A stretch of 64,000 nt of DNA from the NCBI RefSeq assembly GCF_043290135.1, contig NC_134705.1, positions 43,031,271 through 43,095,270 of the forward strand, written 5' to 3'. A program made the position numbers and the translations under genes. The notes under the pieces are model-generated. The model saw nothing but the letters and a program-made list of their open reading frames with translations. It was not told where the DNA came from and ran no database searches. Position 1 is the first letter of the stretch. The number at the start of each line of letters is the position of its first letter. Origin of the DNA: Rhipicephalus microplus. Taxonomy: Eukaryota; Arthropoda; Arachnida; Ixodida; Ixodidae. Positions 11,644 to 22,221 of this stretch are shown piece by piece.

Positions 11644-11786
11644 TGCCGCATTCAACCTGCAGAGGAGAGATCGCACAGCCAGAGAGGAAGACGAAGCTCT
11701 TGCCCGGTCCTCTTTACGACCACCTTTCATTTTCAATTAAAGTGAGCTCTTCTATATCGAACTCCTGCTGTGTCTGCGTCGTGACA
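11644..11786 (+). repeat. 3-prime LTR of gypsy element 1
   Basis: Same 143 bp sequence as 6574-6716 with about seven substitutions. It ends GTGACA and is followed by the ATAT target copy at 11787-11790. Confidence 0.93.
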
Positions 11787-11790
11787 ATAT

Positions 11791-12659
11791 TTATCACCTA
11801 ATTCATAATGTCAACAAGATTTAGAGTGCAGCCAGTTAGAAAAATGCTTGTTGCTCTTTTGGGTATTGAGTTCGAAGGTACGTGATCTCAATTGTGTTTC
11901 CCTCCTTCCCCCCCCCCCCCCCCTCCCCAAATAATGAAGCTTCTCAGCAAGCACCCTCACACTATTGCAAGTCCATTAGTATCCCACTCCTCGATCACTT
12001 GAAAGGAGACTCCCCGAAGATTCTCGGTCGTGCCCGAAATGTGGCCATGAGAATTGTTCTTTCGATCACATTCTCTTACCTTGCTCAGGCCTTAATGCCT
12101 CTCAACCCATCACGAAGGAGAAATGGGACGCATTTACGAATATCAGAAGTATTCACACACAATTCCAGGCTGCCCTGAGGGCCCACGACATCCCGACAGA
12201 ACTTCGACGTCCGGTGTCATTGTCGGCAGAGCCCCCTACTTACCGGGGAGAAAGGGGGGTGGGGGGTGGCTCTCCTTAATATCACTTCCTCTAAAAAAAG
12301 TCTAGTCATGGCAATACTTTAGTGAAAAGCTTGTAGAAATTAGAAAGTAAGACTATTAGCCCGCAATACTTCAGTCCATAACATCTTTTTTCTCATGCAT
12401 TAGGATGTCACAATTCTGTTCAAACCACATGGATGCTTATCACCGGATGCTTCTATTTAGAGGCCTCCTTTGCAGCTTTTGGCTGTTTTATATTAGGGAA
12501 AACTTATGAACTCCAGCAAGAAAATTCGCAGAAGTACATAACTAAGCTCCCGGTTAATATAAACGGCAGCTCAGTACCTAGAGGTTAGATCTGTCCCATT
12601 TGTTCAAACGCTTTTCTGACGCAGAAAGGAGAGAGCATAAGGAAGTTGAAATTATATAA
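11791..12659. other. No gene recognised
   Basis: Contains a poly-C run near 11910-11925 and a short G-rich stretch near 12244-12268. No protein or repeat match was visible. Confidence 0.45.
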
Positions 12660-12935
12660 TGTCACGGGGCTGTGACGTGGACCAAAGAAACACATCCGAT
12701 TTTCAGATGAAACTGTTTATTCAGCCAATTTTGTGGCTAGAAAATTGAAGGTTAGATAACAGCAACACACTGGAACTGATAGCGGCGAACAGAGCATCGG
12801 CTGGAGATTGACTGACAAGCGGCGAAGCGCGTCGGCATTGATACACGTGGCGTCGAACGTTCTAGCGTTATGACTAGTGGCCGCGTAGGTTCCACAATAA
12901 TCTAAAACGCCCGCGAAGTCGGCGTAATCTTAACA
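12660..12935 (-). repeat. 3-prime LTR of gypsy element A
   Basis: 276 bp, read on the minus strand as TG...GTGACA. It shares GCGGCGAAGCGCGTCGGCAT with the LTR at 28423-28688, so the two elements are sister families or diverged copies. Its partner LTR is not in the window. Confidence 0.7.
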
Positions 12936-13224
12936 AAAGACGTATTGTAATCGCGAACCTTCTATATTGAGGCATTGTTTGCGGTAAGCGTTCCAGACAG
13001 GCTTTGTGGGCGGAAGCCGAATGAAACTTGTGTAAATATAAAAGCGCGTGGGATTGCCCCCCCCCCTCTAAAAAGTATCGTCCTGATGCTTAAAGCTGAA
13101 CACTGGGGGAATAGCAATAAAAAGAACAACAGCAAATTAAAGAAAAAACGCAATAATAATGAGGTACAAACAATGAAGTACCATAACAAAGCAACAACAA
13201 GAAAGAACAGAGTCCTTAAGTTCG
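12936..13224 (-). other. 3-prime non-coding part of gypsy element A
   Basis: Lies between the LTR and the integrase stop. It is A-rich on the plus strand with a poly-C run near 13057-13067. No gene. Confidence 0.5.
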
Positions 13225-14155
13225 TTAACGCGCATGAAACGGCTTGAAGCACACGACGTGAACTACTTCAGGTCGCGCACGCAGCCATTGAAAGTTCGTA
13301 CTGCCATCGGGGACAACCTCATGGTCGAGTGTGCCGAGACGTTGAGCTACCCTGTACGATCCACGTCGACGTATCGGCATCCATACCCAAACGTGGTCGC
13401 CGGGCTGGTGTTCCACGAGGTGTCGTCGAAAATTGTAACGGCTGCTCTTGGTCATCCGTTGGTTCTTGATGCGAAAACGGGCGAGTTGTCAAGCTTCTTC
13501 GACGCGCCGAAAGTAGACAGTCACGTCATAGTTTTCTCTCTCAGCAACGTTTGGTAGCATGGCATCGAGCGTTGATGCCGGGTTCTTTCCATAAACTAAC
13601 ATGTATGGCGACATCTGCGTCATCTCCTGTACCACCTTGTTGTATGCGAACCTCACGTACAGAAGGATGGCGTCCCACGTCTTCTGTTTGACATCGACTC
13701 GCATGGCCAACACGTAGGTGATTGTCCTTTTTATCCGCACGGTGAGGCCGTTGGTCAATGGGTGGTACGCTGTAGTCCAGGCTGCATGCCAAGTAGCCTT
13801 AGTTACCTCAGCAGTGAAAGTCATACCTCTGTCAGTGAAGAGGACCGCTCGTGCTCCATGACGCAGGACGATGTCTTCAACGAAGCGCTTCGCTACCTCG
13901 GCCGCACTGGCTCTATGCAGAACCTTTGTTATGGCGTAGCGGGTGAGGTAGTCGGTGGCGACAATGATCCAATTATTCCCGCAAGTCGACGTAGAAAATT
14001 TTAGCAGTAAGTTCATACCAATTTGCTGGAACGGTCAGTGAGGTGGTTCGAGCAGTTGAAGGAAGCCGGCTGTCTTGTCGGCGGTGTCTTTCGTCGTCGA
14101 GAGTCTCGGCATGTCCTGACGTAACGAGTGAAATCGGCCGCAAGTCGTGCCTATA
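13225..14155 (-). pseudogene. Integrase core and C-terminus, gypsy element A
   Basis: The DDE core is read from 14016 to 13489 with first Asp in IIVATDYLTRYA and second Asp in LFTDRGMTF. The region normally carrying the catalytic Glu reads TNGLTVRIKRTI, so Glu is replaced and the enzyme would be dead even without the frame breaks. The C-terminal part (13225-13455) follows in another frame with HLVEHQPGDHVWVW and EVVHVVCFKPF. The N-terminal zinc region continues in broken frames to 14155, where the P element cuts it. Confidence 0.85.
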
Positions 14156-14162
14156 GTACTAC

Positions 14163-14192
14163 CAGAGTCCTTCAATTTTACTGGTCACGAAA
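14163..14192 (+). repeat. Left TIR of the P element
   Basis: 30 bp, starting CAGAGTCC and ending GTCACGAAA. It matches the reverse complement of 23609-23640 with a 2-base gap. Confidence 0.9.
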
Positions 14193-14385
14193 CTGCTCCG
14201 TAACTCAATGGGAGAGCTTCATATGATGCGTTGGGTTGCCGCGCGGTGGTGCCACCAACTCACTGAGGGGATTCGTCGGGCTGGTCGGGTGGCATTGCGC
14301 TGGCTCGAACGACGCTGCGAGTTGTTTGCTTTGTGTGGGAAACGTGCATATCGTGCTGTTGTGATGCGGCGTTAGTGAAGCGACG

Positions 14386-14836
14386 ATGCCGAACACGTGT
14401 TGTGTCCCGGGATGTCGTTCCGGGTAAAAGGGCAGAACAGAAAAAGTTTCCTTGTTCTGTTTACCCAGCGACGGCGTGCTGCGCGAGAAATGGAAGCGCT
14501 TAATTCCAAGGCAAGAAACGGGTGACTTTTGCTTCGACTGTAAGTATGTGAGAGTGTGCGAGAAGCATTTCGATGACAGTGACATCGTCCGCGCAGATTA
14601 ATTTGTGGTGAATGGCGAAAAAGTGTCACTTCCGCGCGACAAGCCCCTTCTGAAGCCTTGTGCCATTCCAAGGAAGTTTGACGGCTTGCCAGCGTATTCG
14701 ACAAAGCCGAAGCAGCGGTCACGGACCCTGACAAGAAGGTCCCCAGCGAAGCGACGTCGTTAGTCGTCCTCATGTGCCCGTAAAACAGAAGTTCACGCCA
14801 AACCAGGAACATCGGGTGCCGCGTCGTGTGATGAAG
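14386..14836 (+). pseudogene. Transposase exon 1: THAP zinc finger
   Basis: ATG at 14386 opens MPNTCCVPGC, giving the first Cys pair of the C2CH THAP finger. The later Trp (EKWKRL) and VCEKHFDDSDI supply the invariant Trp and the Cys/His pair. Stops at 14425-14427, 14599-14601 and 14761-14763 lie in the same frame, which otherwise stays open to the donor AAG|GTGAGT at 14837. Three nonsense codons with no frameshift suggest mainly point-mutation decay. Confidence 0.88.
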
Positions 14837-14960
14837 GTGAGTTTACGTCTAATGTTGTTTTAACTTTCTTGCCCATGCAGTGATTATATCTGTGAAATTT
14901 TGAAGGAGTGTGTGAGCTGAAAATGCGCTATTCGAAACGATTTTTGAAATTGTTTAGCAG

Positions 14961-15252
14961 ATCTTGCACTGCCCACAGATCTTGTCGGCGAGGAGCCAAC
15001 GCGCACTTCGGACTCGGTGTGCCAGACAGATGAATTTACCAGCCCTCTCGCCGAGGTTAAACTGCTGAAGTGCCAACTTCGGGCAACGAAACAACAGCTG
15101 ACCTTGTGTCAGACAAAATTGGCCAAGATGAGAGTGCAAGCGAGCAAGCACAAAAAACTTGAAGTAAGCCTTCAAAAAATGTCAACCCGCACGAAGTTGA
15201 TTTTTGATCAGTGCGTGATGAAGGCGAATGCCAAGTCTGCGAAAGCTGCCAG
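14961..15252 (+). pseudogene. Transposase exon 2: coiled coil
   Basis: Encodes a Lys/Leu/Gln-rich helix (EVKLLKCQLRATKQQL, LCQTKLAKMRVQ), the predicted coiled coil that follows the THAP finger in P-type transposases and probably mediates multimerisation. The acceptor is TTTAG or TTTAGCAG at 14957-14960 and the donor is GTAAGT at 15253. Confidence 0.82.
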
Positions 15253-16125
15253 GTAAGTTTAGAAAACAGGCCAGCGCGTGTAGGATGTTTGGGAGCAGTG
15301 TTGGTGTGTTTCGGTGTCAAATTTGGTTCTTTAGATTACCCCACCATGCTTCTTCGCTGAAAATACACTTTAATGTCAACATTCCTCGGGCATGTTGAGA
15401 ATATTGACTCAACAGGCCGTATGCGTGTCACCACATCAATTTTGTTTCAGCACCCCCTATTTTTTATTACTCCAGCAGTTTCAAATAAAAGTTGTGTTTG
15501 CTTTCCACAGCATTCCTTTTATCCTTAACGTGCCAACAGTCTCCCTTCGCAGTGTCTGTTGCTTATTGAGGATGAATACAATTACAGACTGATGAAGTTT
15601 TATACAATTTAGTATTGCCCATAATACAAGGTTGGAGAATGCGCTGCATATGTTTGCAACGTGTCAAATGCTAGGGTTGCATAACATACGATATGCCAGA
15701 GAAACCCCAGATCGCATGTATTTATCCTGAACATGGTTCCTCTGTGCCTACTGTTCATTGGGCTTTCAGCACATGCAGCTCGAAAGCAGCATACAGCATG
15801 TCATGGAATGGGGTATTCTTGAAGCACCTACGCATGAACCTGGTATAATGTGCTTGTATCCTTTTAGCAGTTTCGCTACTGTAAATGGATGTGAAATCCA
15901 TTATAAAACAACTTTACTATTTTATGCATGTGTTTCAGTATGATGAGCCTCCTCTCCTATTTTTGGTGTCTGGTGCACACACAATATGCATGCATATAAA
16001 GCATCTTGTCTGTGTCATGTACATGCATGTAATTCGAAATGCACTGCACGAATGTTTTTTATCCTGAAGGCCCACTATGTAGCATGTTTCGGAATGTCAG
16101 AAAAGTTCCCTACTTTTCTCTTTAG

Positions 16126-16763
16126 GTACGGGAAAGAATGGCTTTATGACTGTCTCCTTCTGAAGGTTAAGTCGACGTCTGTGTACACGTTTCTTCATGA
16201 GAACGAATTTCTACCTCTCCCTAACCCCCGCACTCTGTACACTTACATGAAGAACCTGAAAGCTGACTTTGGGTTTGATGCAAACTTGTTTACTGTTCTG
16301 AACGAAAAGCTTGCAGTGGTCCCAGAGAGAGAACGAAGAGGTTTGGAGAAATATCTATATTTAAAATCAAAAGCAGTGCTTGTGACTTTTGACATTGTTC
16401 CTAAGCCATTTGGCCATTTCTATTTTGCAGGAGTACTCATGTTTAATGCGATGAGTGTTCGCAAAAGTCTGCATGTCAGAGAATCTGATATGGCCCTGCT
16501 TGGAAAAGTCAACTTTGCTGAACACACCAGGCCAGGGAATAACGATAAAGACGCTGATCATGTGTTGGTGCTCCTGTTTCGGCCCTTTCTTGGGGGCTGG
16601 TCGCAAACTGTGGGAACATTCTGCGCTTACAGTGGTGCTCCTGGTTCAGTTGTGGCCAAATTGCTGCTGCAGTGCATTGTGCACTTGGAAAATTCTGGCG
16701 CTGTTGTCCAGGCTTTGACATGCGACAATTCTACAAGCAACCGGTCAGCTTTGAGGTCGTTGG
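16126..16763 (+). pseudogene. Transposase exons 3-4: helix-turn-helix and start of the RNase H-like core
   Basis: Exon 3 (16126-16340) encodes YGKEWLYDCLLLKVKSTSVY and LPLPNPRTLYTYM, typical of the P-transposase HTH region. Exon 4 (16431-16763) begins GVLMFNAMSVRKSLHV, the strand with the first catalytic Asp region, here Asn-Ala rather than Asp-Ala. It continues DHVLVLLFRPFLGGWSQTVG and LENSGAVVQALTCDNSTSN. The intron 16341-16430 has a GTTTGG donor and a TTTTGCAG acceptor. The apparent D-to-N change at the catalytic position is worth checking. Confidence 0.83.
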
Positions 16764-16840
16764 GTAACAACTTTTTCCTTTAACAATCCTAGAGTACTGC
16801 TGTAATATATGGTTATACAGCTGAAATTTCTTCTTTCCAG

Positions 16841-17770
16841 GCATACATGGGGACAGAAAAAACCCGCAAACATCATTTCAACACCCCTGTGACCCATCAA
16901 GAGAGAATGACACTGTCATCGACCCACCGCACATTTTCAAGTGCATAAGAAACAACCTTCAAAAGGTTGGGAAGTTTCTGGTAAGAAAAACGAGGCGTGG
17001 TTATGCTATACTTTGCTGTACAAATTGTTTACAACAATAATTGAAATTTTGTTTCAAGCTGCCAGAGGGTGACGTTTACCACGATCATTTCAAGTCCCTT
17101 TTAGGGTATGAGGAAGACCAGGCTGGACTCCGAGCTGTGCCTAAACTGACAAAGGCCCACATAATGCCCAATGCCTTACAGAAAATGAGTGTGAGACTTG
17201 CTGTTCAGGCAAGTAATATTATGACTTTTTCTTGTGCAGCAGGTAGCATGTTTGGGAAACTCCTCCTTCAGCCACACCTTACTGATTTTTTATCTTCAGT
17301 TGTTCAGTGAATCTACAGCTGCTGCACTGGAGTTTTACAGCAGGCAAGATGTGTGCAAGGAGCTGCATGATTCAAAGGCGACCGCGGCATTCACCAGACG
17401 AATGAACGGCCTGTTTGACTGCTTGAATTCTCGGAGGCCAGAGCACGTGCAGTATAATGAAGCGGAGCACATTGCAGTGAGAAATACCACTCGAGACTTT
17501 ATATGTTATTATGGGTATCCTGCTTTTATTTATTGTTACAGATGTAACATGAATATTTTTCAGACATTAAAAGAGAACGTAACATGGCTGAACAACTGTT
17601 GTGATTACATTGAGAGTTTGCCGAAGCAAAGGCAAGCCTGCTTCCTCACCAAGCCCACGTCTGAAGCGCTGCGAGTAACCCTACTCAGTACTATCGCACT
17701 TGTGGAGAACCTTCTGGCCTCAGGTTTTCGATATGTGCTGGTTGAAAATTTCGGACAGGATCCTCTTGAG
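16841..17770 (+). pseudogene. Transposase exons 5-8: GTP-binding insertion region
   Basis: Exon 5 carries the P-family signature IDPPHIFKCIRNNLQK. Exon 6 encodes LLGYEEDQAGLRAVPKLTKA and ends at a GC-type donor (17209-17210). Exon 7 encodes AALEFYSRQDVCKELHDSKA and AFTRRMNGLFDCLNSRRP. Exon 8 encodes TLKENVTWLNNCCDYIESL and ends FGQDPLE at 17770 before a GTAAAC donor. No stop codon interrupts these four exons. Confidence 0.85.
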
Positions 17771-17837
17771 GTAAACATGTAAGCTTTGCACTGCACGTGT
17801 CCTTATCCAAGGTGAACTTTATGCCATTGAATTTTTT

Positions 17838-18316
17838 GTGCTGGCATCATGCTCCCATGAAGTCATTCTTGGATGGGACTTTCTTTCGCGTCATCGGGCC
17901 ATCATAGATTGCTCACGTGCAGAAGTTGCCCTTACACCGCTGCCAACCTCTTGTTTGGTGGATTCTCTTCCTGAACCTTACAAACTTGTCGTTGTTGCCG
18001 ACACGGAAATAGCACCGAGAACATCCACCCTTGTAGCCCTGGCCTGTACGGCCGCTCCTGCCAGAACTGTTTCGTTCACCCCGTCTGACGTATTTACCCG
18101 CCGCCGTAGCCTACACCTGCCCTTTGCCGTGCTCACCATGGAATCCGGTGCTACCGCCATGCTCGTCGCGAACTCGCTATCGTCGCCAGTTACCTTACTT
18201 CACGGAGAATGTTTGGGTAACATACAAGACGTTGACCTCTTGCGCCCTCTAGAGTTCGCCGAACACGCACCTCACCTCCAGCTCAATGCTATGACGCCAC
18301 CTGTGCCACACTGCCC
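17838..18316 (+). pseudogene. Protease C-terminal fragment, gypsy element B
   Basis: Opens with SCSHEVILGWDFLSRHRAII, the second conserved retropepsin block. The first block with the catalytic Asp is absent, so this is a 5-prime truncation. The frame then runs on through a linker (DVFTRRRSLHLPFAVL, LLHGECLGNIQDVD) before shifting to the RT frame near 18317. Confidence 0.83.
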
Positions 18317-19460
18317 GTGCCAGACTCATTCCAGCCCTCTGTTGCCGCTGAGCTATCGCCGACACAAAGAAGGGAACTCTTGTCTCTTCTTCGAGAGTTC
18401 CGTTTTGCCTTCGATTGCGCTCAACCATTTTTGGGTCGCACAGCGAACATCACGCACCACATTGACACCGGTACTCATGCTCCCTTAAGCCAACGACCAT
18501 ATCGAGTTTCAGCGGAAGAGCGCCGTATTATCAACGAACAAGTCGACGATATGCTCAAGCGTGGTGTCATCCAGCCATCGCAGAGCCCTTGGTCGTCCCC
18601 TGTTGTACTTGTGCGCAAAAAAGGATGGGTCTATCGGATTCTGTGTCGACTACCGCCGGCTCAATAAGATAACTCGGAAGGATGTGTACCCGTTGCCACG
18701 CATCGACGATGCTCTCGATTGCTTGCAAGGGGCAGAATATTTCTCCTCTTTAGATTTACGCTCAGAATACGGGCAAGTTCCAATGGCTGATCCTGACCGA
18801 TCGAAGACTGCATTTGTAACACCTGATGGACTGTATGAGTTTAACGTCATGCCGTTTGGACTCTGCAACGCCCCAGCTACCTTCTAACGGATGATGGACA
18901 CCATCCTTCGCGACTACAAGTGGAACACGTGCCTTTGCTACCTAGACGACATCGTCGTTTTTTCTCGCGACTTTTCAACTCACCTTGTTCGTCTTCGTGC
19001 TATTCTCACGTGTCTCACCTCTTCTGGCCTTCAACTCAACATCAAGAAGTGCCATTTTGCCGCACGTCAGCTCACTATACTGGGTCACGTCGTCTGCAAA
19101 GAGGGTGTTCTCCCGGATCCGGCGAAACTCCGCGCCGTGGCCGACTATCCGAAGCCCAATTCCATCAAGACGCTTCGAAGTTTTATCGGCCTGTGCTCAT
19201 ACTTTCGTCGATTTGTGCGCAACTTCTCTTTCATCATCGCGCCTCTTACCAACCTGTTGACAACTTCCAAACGCATTTCTGCTTGGTCAAAAGAGTGCGA
19301 CGAATCCTTCACCGCGCTTCGGCGGTTATTACTATCACCTCCAATACTACGTCATTTTGACCCTGATGCGCCTACGGAGGTTCACACCGACGCCAGTGGT
19401 GTCGGTCTTGGTGCTGTATTGGCTCAACGAAAGCCAGGGTACCAAGAATACGTTGTCGCT
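18317..19460 (+). pseudogene. Reverse transcriptase, gypsy element B
   Basis: The frame opens at LSPTQRRELLSLLREFRFAF and continues through INEQVDDMLKRGVIQPSQSP. One frameshift near 18626 precedes CVDYRRLNKITRKDVYPLPR. A TAA at 18885-18887 falls in APATF just before [14 protein letters not shown]. The catalytic YLDD is intact in [24 protein letters not shown] and the connection domain follow. By eye the defects are one indel and one nonsense codon. Confidence 0.9.
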
Positions 19461-19775
19461 TACGCGAGTCGAACCCTCAAGAAAGCCGAGTATAATTATT
19501 CCGTCACGGAAAAAAGAGTGCCTCGCAATTGTCTGGGCTTTGACGAAGTTCCGCCCATACCTTTATGGCCGCCCTTTCGAAGTCGTCACGGACCACCACG
19601 CTCTATGCTGGCTATCATCGCTCAAAGACCCGTTGGGGCGCCTTGGTCGTTGGGCGCTTCGCCTACAGGAATACGACATTCGTGTTGTATACCGATCCGG
19701 CCGCAAGCACTCCGACGCTGATGCACTATCCCGCTCGCCACTACCGGCTCACCCTACCCCCTCGTCACCTTCTTC
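19372..19775 (+). pseudogene. RNase H, gypsy element B
   Basis: [17 protein letters not shown] supplies the first catalytic Asp and [19 protein letters not shown] the Glu region. A one-base slip in the A run at about 19510-19516 then moves the frame to [37 protein letters not shown] and [12 protein letters not shown]. Confidence 0.87.
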
Positions 19776-21084
19776 AGCTGTCATAACACCAATTGACTTC
19801 ACAGACATGGCATCGGAACAACGCAAAGATGTGTGGATTTCCCAACTCCTCGCCTTTCTGACTGATCCGTTAGCTAATTTGGTCTCAAGAACTATCTGCC
19901 GTCAAGCCACACATTTCGCTATTCGAGACGACCTACTCTATCGGCGGAGTTACACGCCTAAAGGTTGGAAGTGGCTGTTAGTGATACCCAACCACATGCG
20001 CTCGGAAATCTGTACTGCTTTCCACAACGACCCGCAAAGCGCTCACGCTGGCGCTCTCAAAACGTACAACCGTTTACGTCAGCGGTACTACTGGCGCGGC
20101 AAGTACACATTTGTCCGCAAGTTCGTACGTGCTTGTACTGCATGCCAGCGACGTAAAGTCCCACCTCAACGCCTTGCCGGTACACTTCAGCCTCTGCCTT
20201 GTCCAGCGCGTCCGCTTGACCGCGTCGGTATCGACTTATACGGACCACTTCCCACGTCGTCTTCTGGAAATAGGTGGATAATTGTCGGCGTGGACCACCT
20301 CACGCGTTACGCGGAGACGGCAGCACTACCCGCAGCAACCGCGAGGGAAGTTGCGTTTTTCATCCTGCGCAACTTTGTTTTTCGCCATGGTGCTCCCCGC
20401 GAACTTTTGAGCGACCGGGGGCGTGTTTTCTTGTCTGACGCCATTCAAGCGTTGCTCGCTCAGTGCAACATGGTTCATCGCATGACGACAGCATATCACC
20501 CGCAGACGAATGACCTCACAGAACGATTTAATGGCACTCTCGGTGATATGTTGACGATGTACACAGCTTCAGACCAGACCAATTGGGACACTGTCCTTCC
20601 ATTCGTCACGTATGCGTATAACACCGCTACGCACGCGACAACAAGGTTCTCCCCTTTCTTTCTGTTGTACGGACGCGAACCATCGTGCACGCTGGACACT
20701 ATCCTCCCATACAGCCCGACTCCTCTGAGTACACTGAAACTTCTGATGTTGCCAGGTACGCAGAAGATTGCAGACGATTGGCCCGTTCGCTGACAACCGA
20801 GGACCAAGGCCACCAGAAGCTACGGCATGACATCGACCGACATCTCTCTACTTTCGCGACTGGTGCTCTCGTTTGGCTCTGGATTCCACCGAGCACTCCT
20901 GGTCTTTCGTCGAAATTACTGTCACGATACCACGCGCCCTACCGCATTCTCCCCCGTACGTCACCAGTTAATTATGAGATTGAGCCTTTGACACAGTCTG
21001 ATGACTTACGCCGTCGTGGCCGAGAAATTGTGCATGTGAGTCGCCTGAAGCCGTATTACGACCCCGCTATAGTGACTACGCCTT
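19776..21084 (+). pseudogene. Integrase, gypsy element B
   Basis: The frame is open to about 20720 with the HHCC zinc module ([11 protein letters not shown] ... [11 protein letters not shown]) and a complete DDE triad: Asp in [14 protein letters not shown], Asp in [10 protein letters not shown], Glu in [14 protein letters not shown] frameshift near 20720-20750 precedes the C-terminal domain (ALVWLWIPPSTPG, IVHVSRLKPYYDP), which ends at a stop at 21084-21086. This is the best preserved integrase in the window. Confidence 0.9.
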
Positions 21085-21109
21085 AAGTCGCCAGGTTGGC
21101 TACGCTATT

Positions 21110-21275
21110 CACCAGGGGCCAATGTAGGGAACTATGCGAACGACGACGAAGCAGCATGAAACGGCAAGCCACAGCGTTGGTGCACGCGCGTAACCCGAGC
21201 TTGCGTTTTGTATTTTCAGCCTGTTTGCGTTCCTCGGCCTTCCAGTAGGTCTGTACTTAAATAAACTGCGTGACA
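21110..21275 (+). repeat. Polypurine tract and 3-prime LTR of gypsy element B
   Basis: CAGGGGCCAA precedes the LTR, which runs from TGTAGGGAACT (21123) to GCGTGACA (21275), 153 bp. A likely AATAAA signal lies in AAATAAACTG at about 21258-21265. No partner LTR exists in the window. Confidence 0.8.
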
Positions 21276-21321
21276 TCTTTTTTATTTCTGCATTGACTAA
21301 TCTGTTGTCTCACTTTCAGAG

Positions 21322-22221
21322 GTTTTTGGCATTGCGAGACACGTTGCTGGTGACGGAGGGCAACCAACGATTCAACAGTTCCTATTCATATACCGAATGC
21401 TTTCGGTCAACAACCTTGTCCGCCCACCCAAGCGGGCATCAGTTGATGGTGACGGGCCGCAGTTGCTGTTCAAGCTGCAGGACCTCTTCAACAAGGAAGC
21501 TGCTCCTCTCAATCATGTACGATGCCATATTGAAAACAAAAGAGCTATTGATAGTTTATCCATCTGGAATATATTTTCCGGCGAAGAGCTGCTAAACAGA
21601 CGTTCACTCAGAATATGCACAGAGTTCATCATTTACCTGTGCATGATATTTTTCCACGAACATGCATGTAAACAAAGAAAATTCTCGTTTCAGGTTGACT
21701 CCCTGGCCATTCTCCTGGATGACGTTCTTTTGCAGCCGACTGAGAGTGAGGAAGAGGCCCTCGCGGACTTGTCTCCAGAGGAGTGCATATTAGACTACCT
21801 TGCCGGTTATGTTGCCCAAAATTTTTCTGAGATGTGCTGCACCGACTGCGTGGAGTCTTTAAAAGGCTTGCAACGATCACCAAGTGACCTCATTCTTGTG
21901 AAGTCGAGAGGTTACCTTCAGGTCCCCTCCACCAAACTGCTAAACCTCCTCCAAATTGCTGAAGAGCATGTAGAAGAATTTACGGTGAAGCAAACTGCGT
22001 GTGCTGGTGTGTAGATTGGCATTGTTGAGCAGGTTTTGCTGGACAATCGTACAGCTTCAGCTGCTGTCGGCTGCCCCACCCACTTTGTTGGGACGACTGC
22101 TGAAGTTCTACACCTTTTTCTTCGGTGCCGCCTGCATTTTTTCACACGCGAAAAAAATAAGCAGTCACGTGTGACAAAGCGAGCAATATGCCCAGCTGGT
22201 GGAGGGAGAAAGCCAAACTGA
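21322..22221 (+). pseudogene. Transposase exons 9-10: C-terminus
   Basis: After an acceptor ending TTTCAGAG at 21321, exon 9 encodes VFGIARHVAGDGGQPTIQQF and LFIYRMLSVNNLV, the conserved C-terminal block of the P-element core. Its donor is unclear. Exon 10 from about 21693 encodes VDSLAILLDDVLLQPTESEE and DYLAGYVAQNFSEMCCTDC. TAG at 22012-22014 interrupts, but the same frame continues through GIVEQVLLDNRTASAAVG to TGA at 22219-22221. Confidence 0.85.

Larger units (their letters stand above)
6574..11786 (+). mobile_element. Ty3/gypsy LTR retrotransposon 1, full structure, inactivated
   Basis: A 5213 bp element with two 143 bp LTRs and a 4 bp target duplication, ATAT, at 6570-6573 and 11787-11790. 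Order is LTR, primer-binding site, gag, protease, RT, RNase H, integrase, polypurine tract, LTR, the standard Ty3/gypsy arrangement with integrase last. The LTRs differ at about 7 of 143 positions by eye, so insertion is not recent. Every protein domain is recognisable but interrupted by nonsense codons and frameshifts, so it could only move if helped by another copy. The protein style resembles Mag-lineage elements of arthropods. Confidence 0.93.
17838..21275 (+). mobile_element. Ty3/gypsy element B, 5-prime truncated, inside a P-element intron
   Basis: Starts abruptly within the protease and runs through RT, RNase H, integrase, polypurine tract and one 153 bp LTR. There is no gag and no 5-prime LTR. 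It is in the same orientation as the transposase gene, in its intron 8 (17771-21321). The exact 5-prime junction lies between 17771 and about 17838. It is a different subfamily from elements A and C. Only a few frame breaks are present, so it appears younger than A and C. Confidence 0.88.
14386..22221 (+). pseudogene. P-element (THAP9-like) transposase gene, about ten exons
   Basis: Would bind element ends through an N-terminal THAP zinc finger and catalyse cut-and-paste transposition with an RNase H-like core. Exons I infer: 14386-14836, 14961-15252, 16126-16340, 16431-16763, 16841-16980, 17059-17208, 17300-17476, 17564-17770, from 21322 (end unclear), and from about 21693 to 22221. Most junctions have GT/AG; exon 6 uses a GC donor (GCAAGT). 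Splicing of exon 2 to exon 3 preserves frame exactly (AKAA-RYGKEWLYD). In-frame stops at 14425, 14599, 14761 and 22012 make this copy a pseudogene, although the splice sites and most of the frame remain good. Gypsy element B sits in the intron between exons 8 and 9. Confidence 0.9.

Noticed and set aside
12975..13252. Overlapping 90-96 codon frames on both strands
   Set aside because: A-rich/T-rich low-complexity 3-prime non-coding part of gypsy element A.
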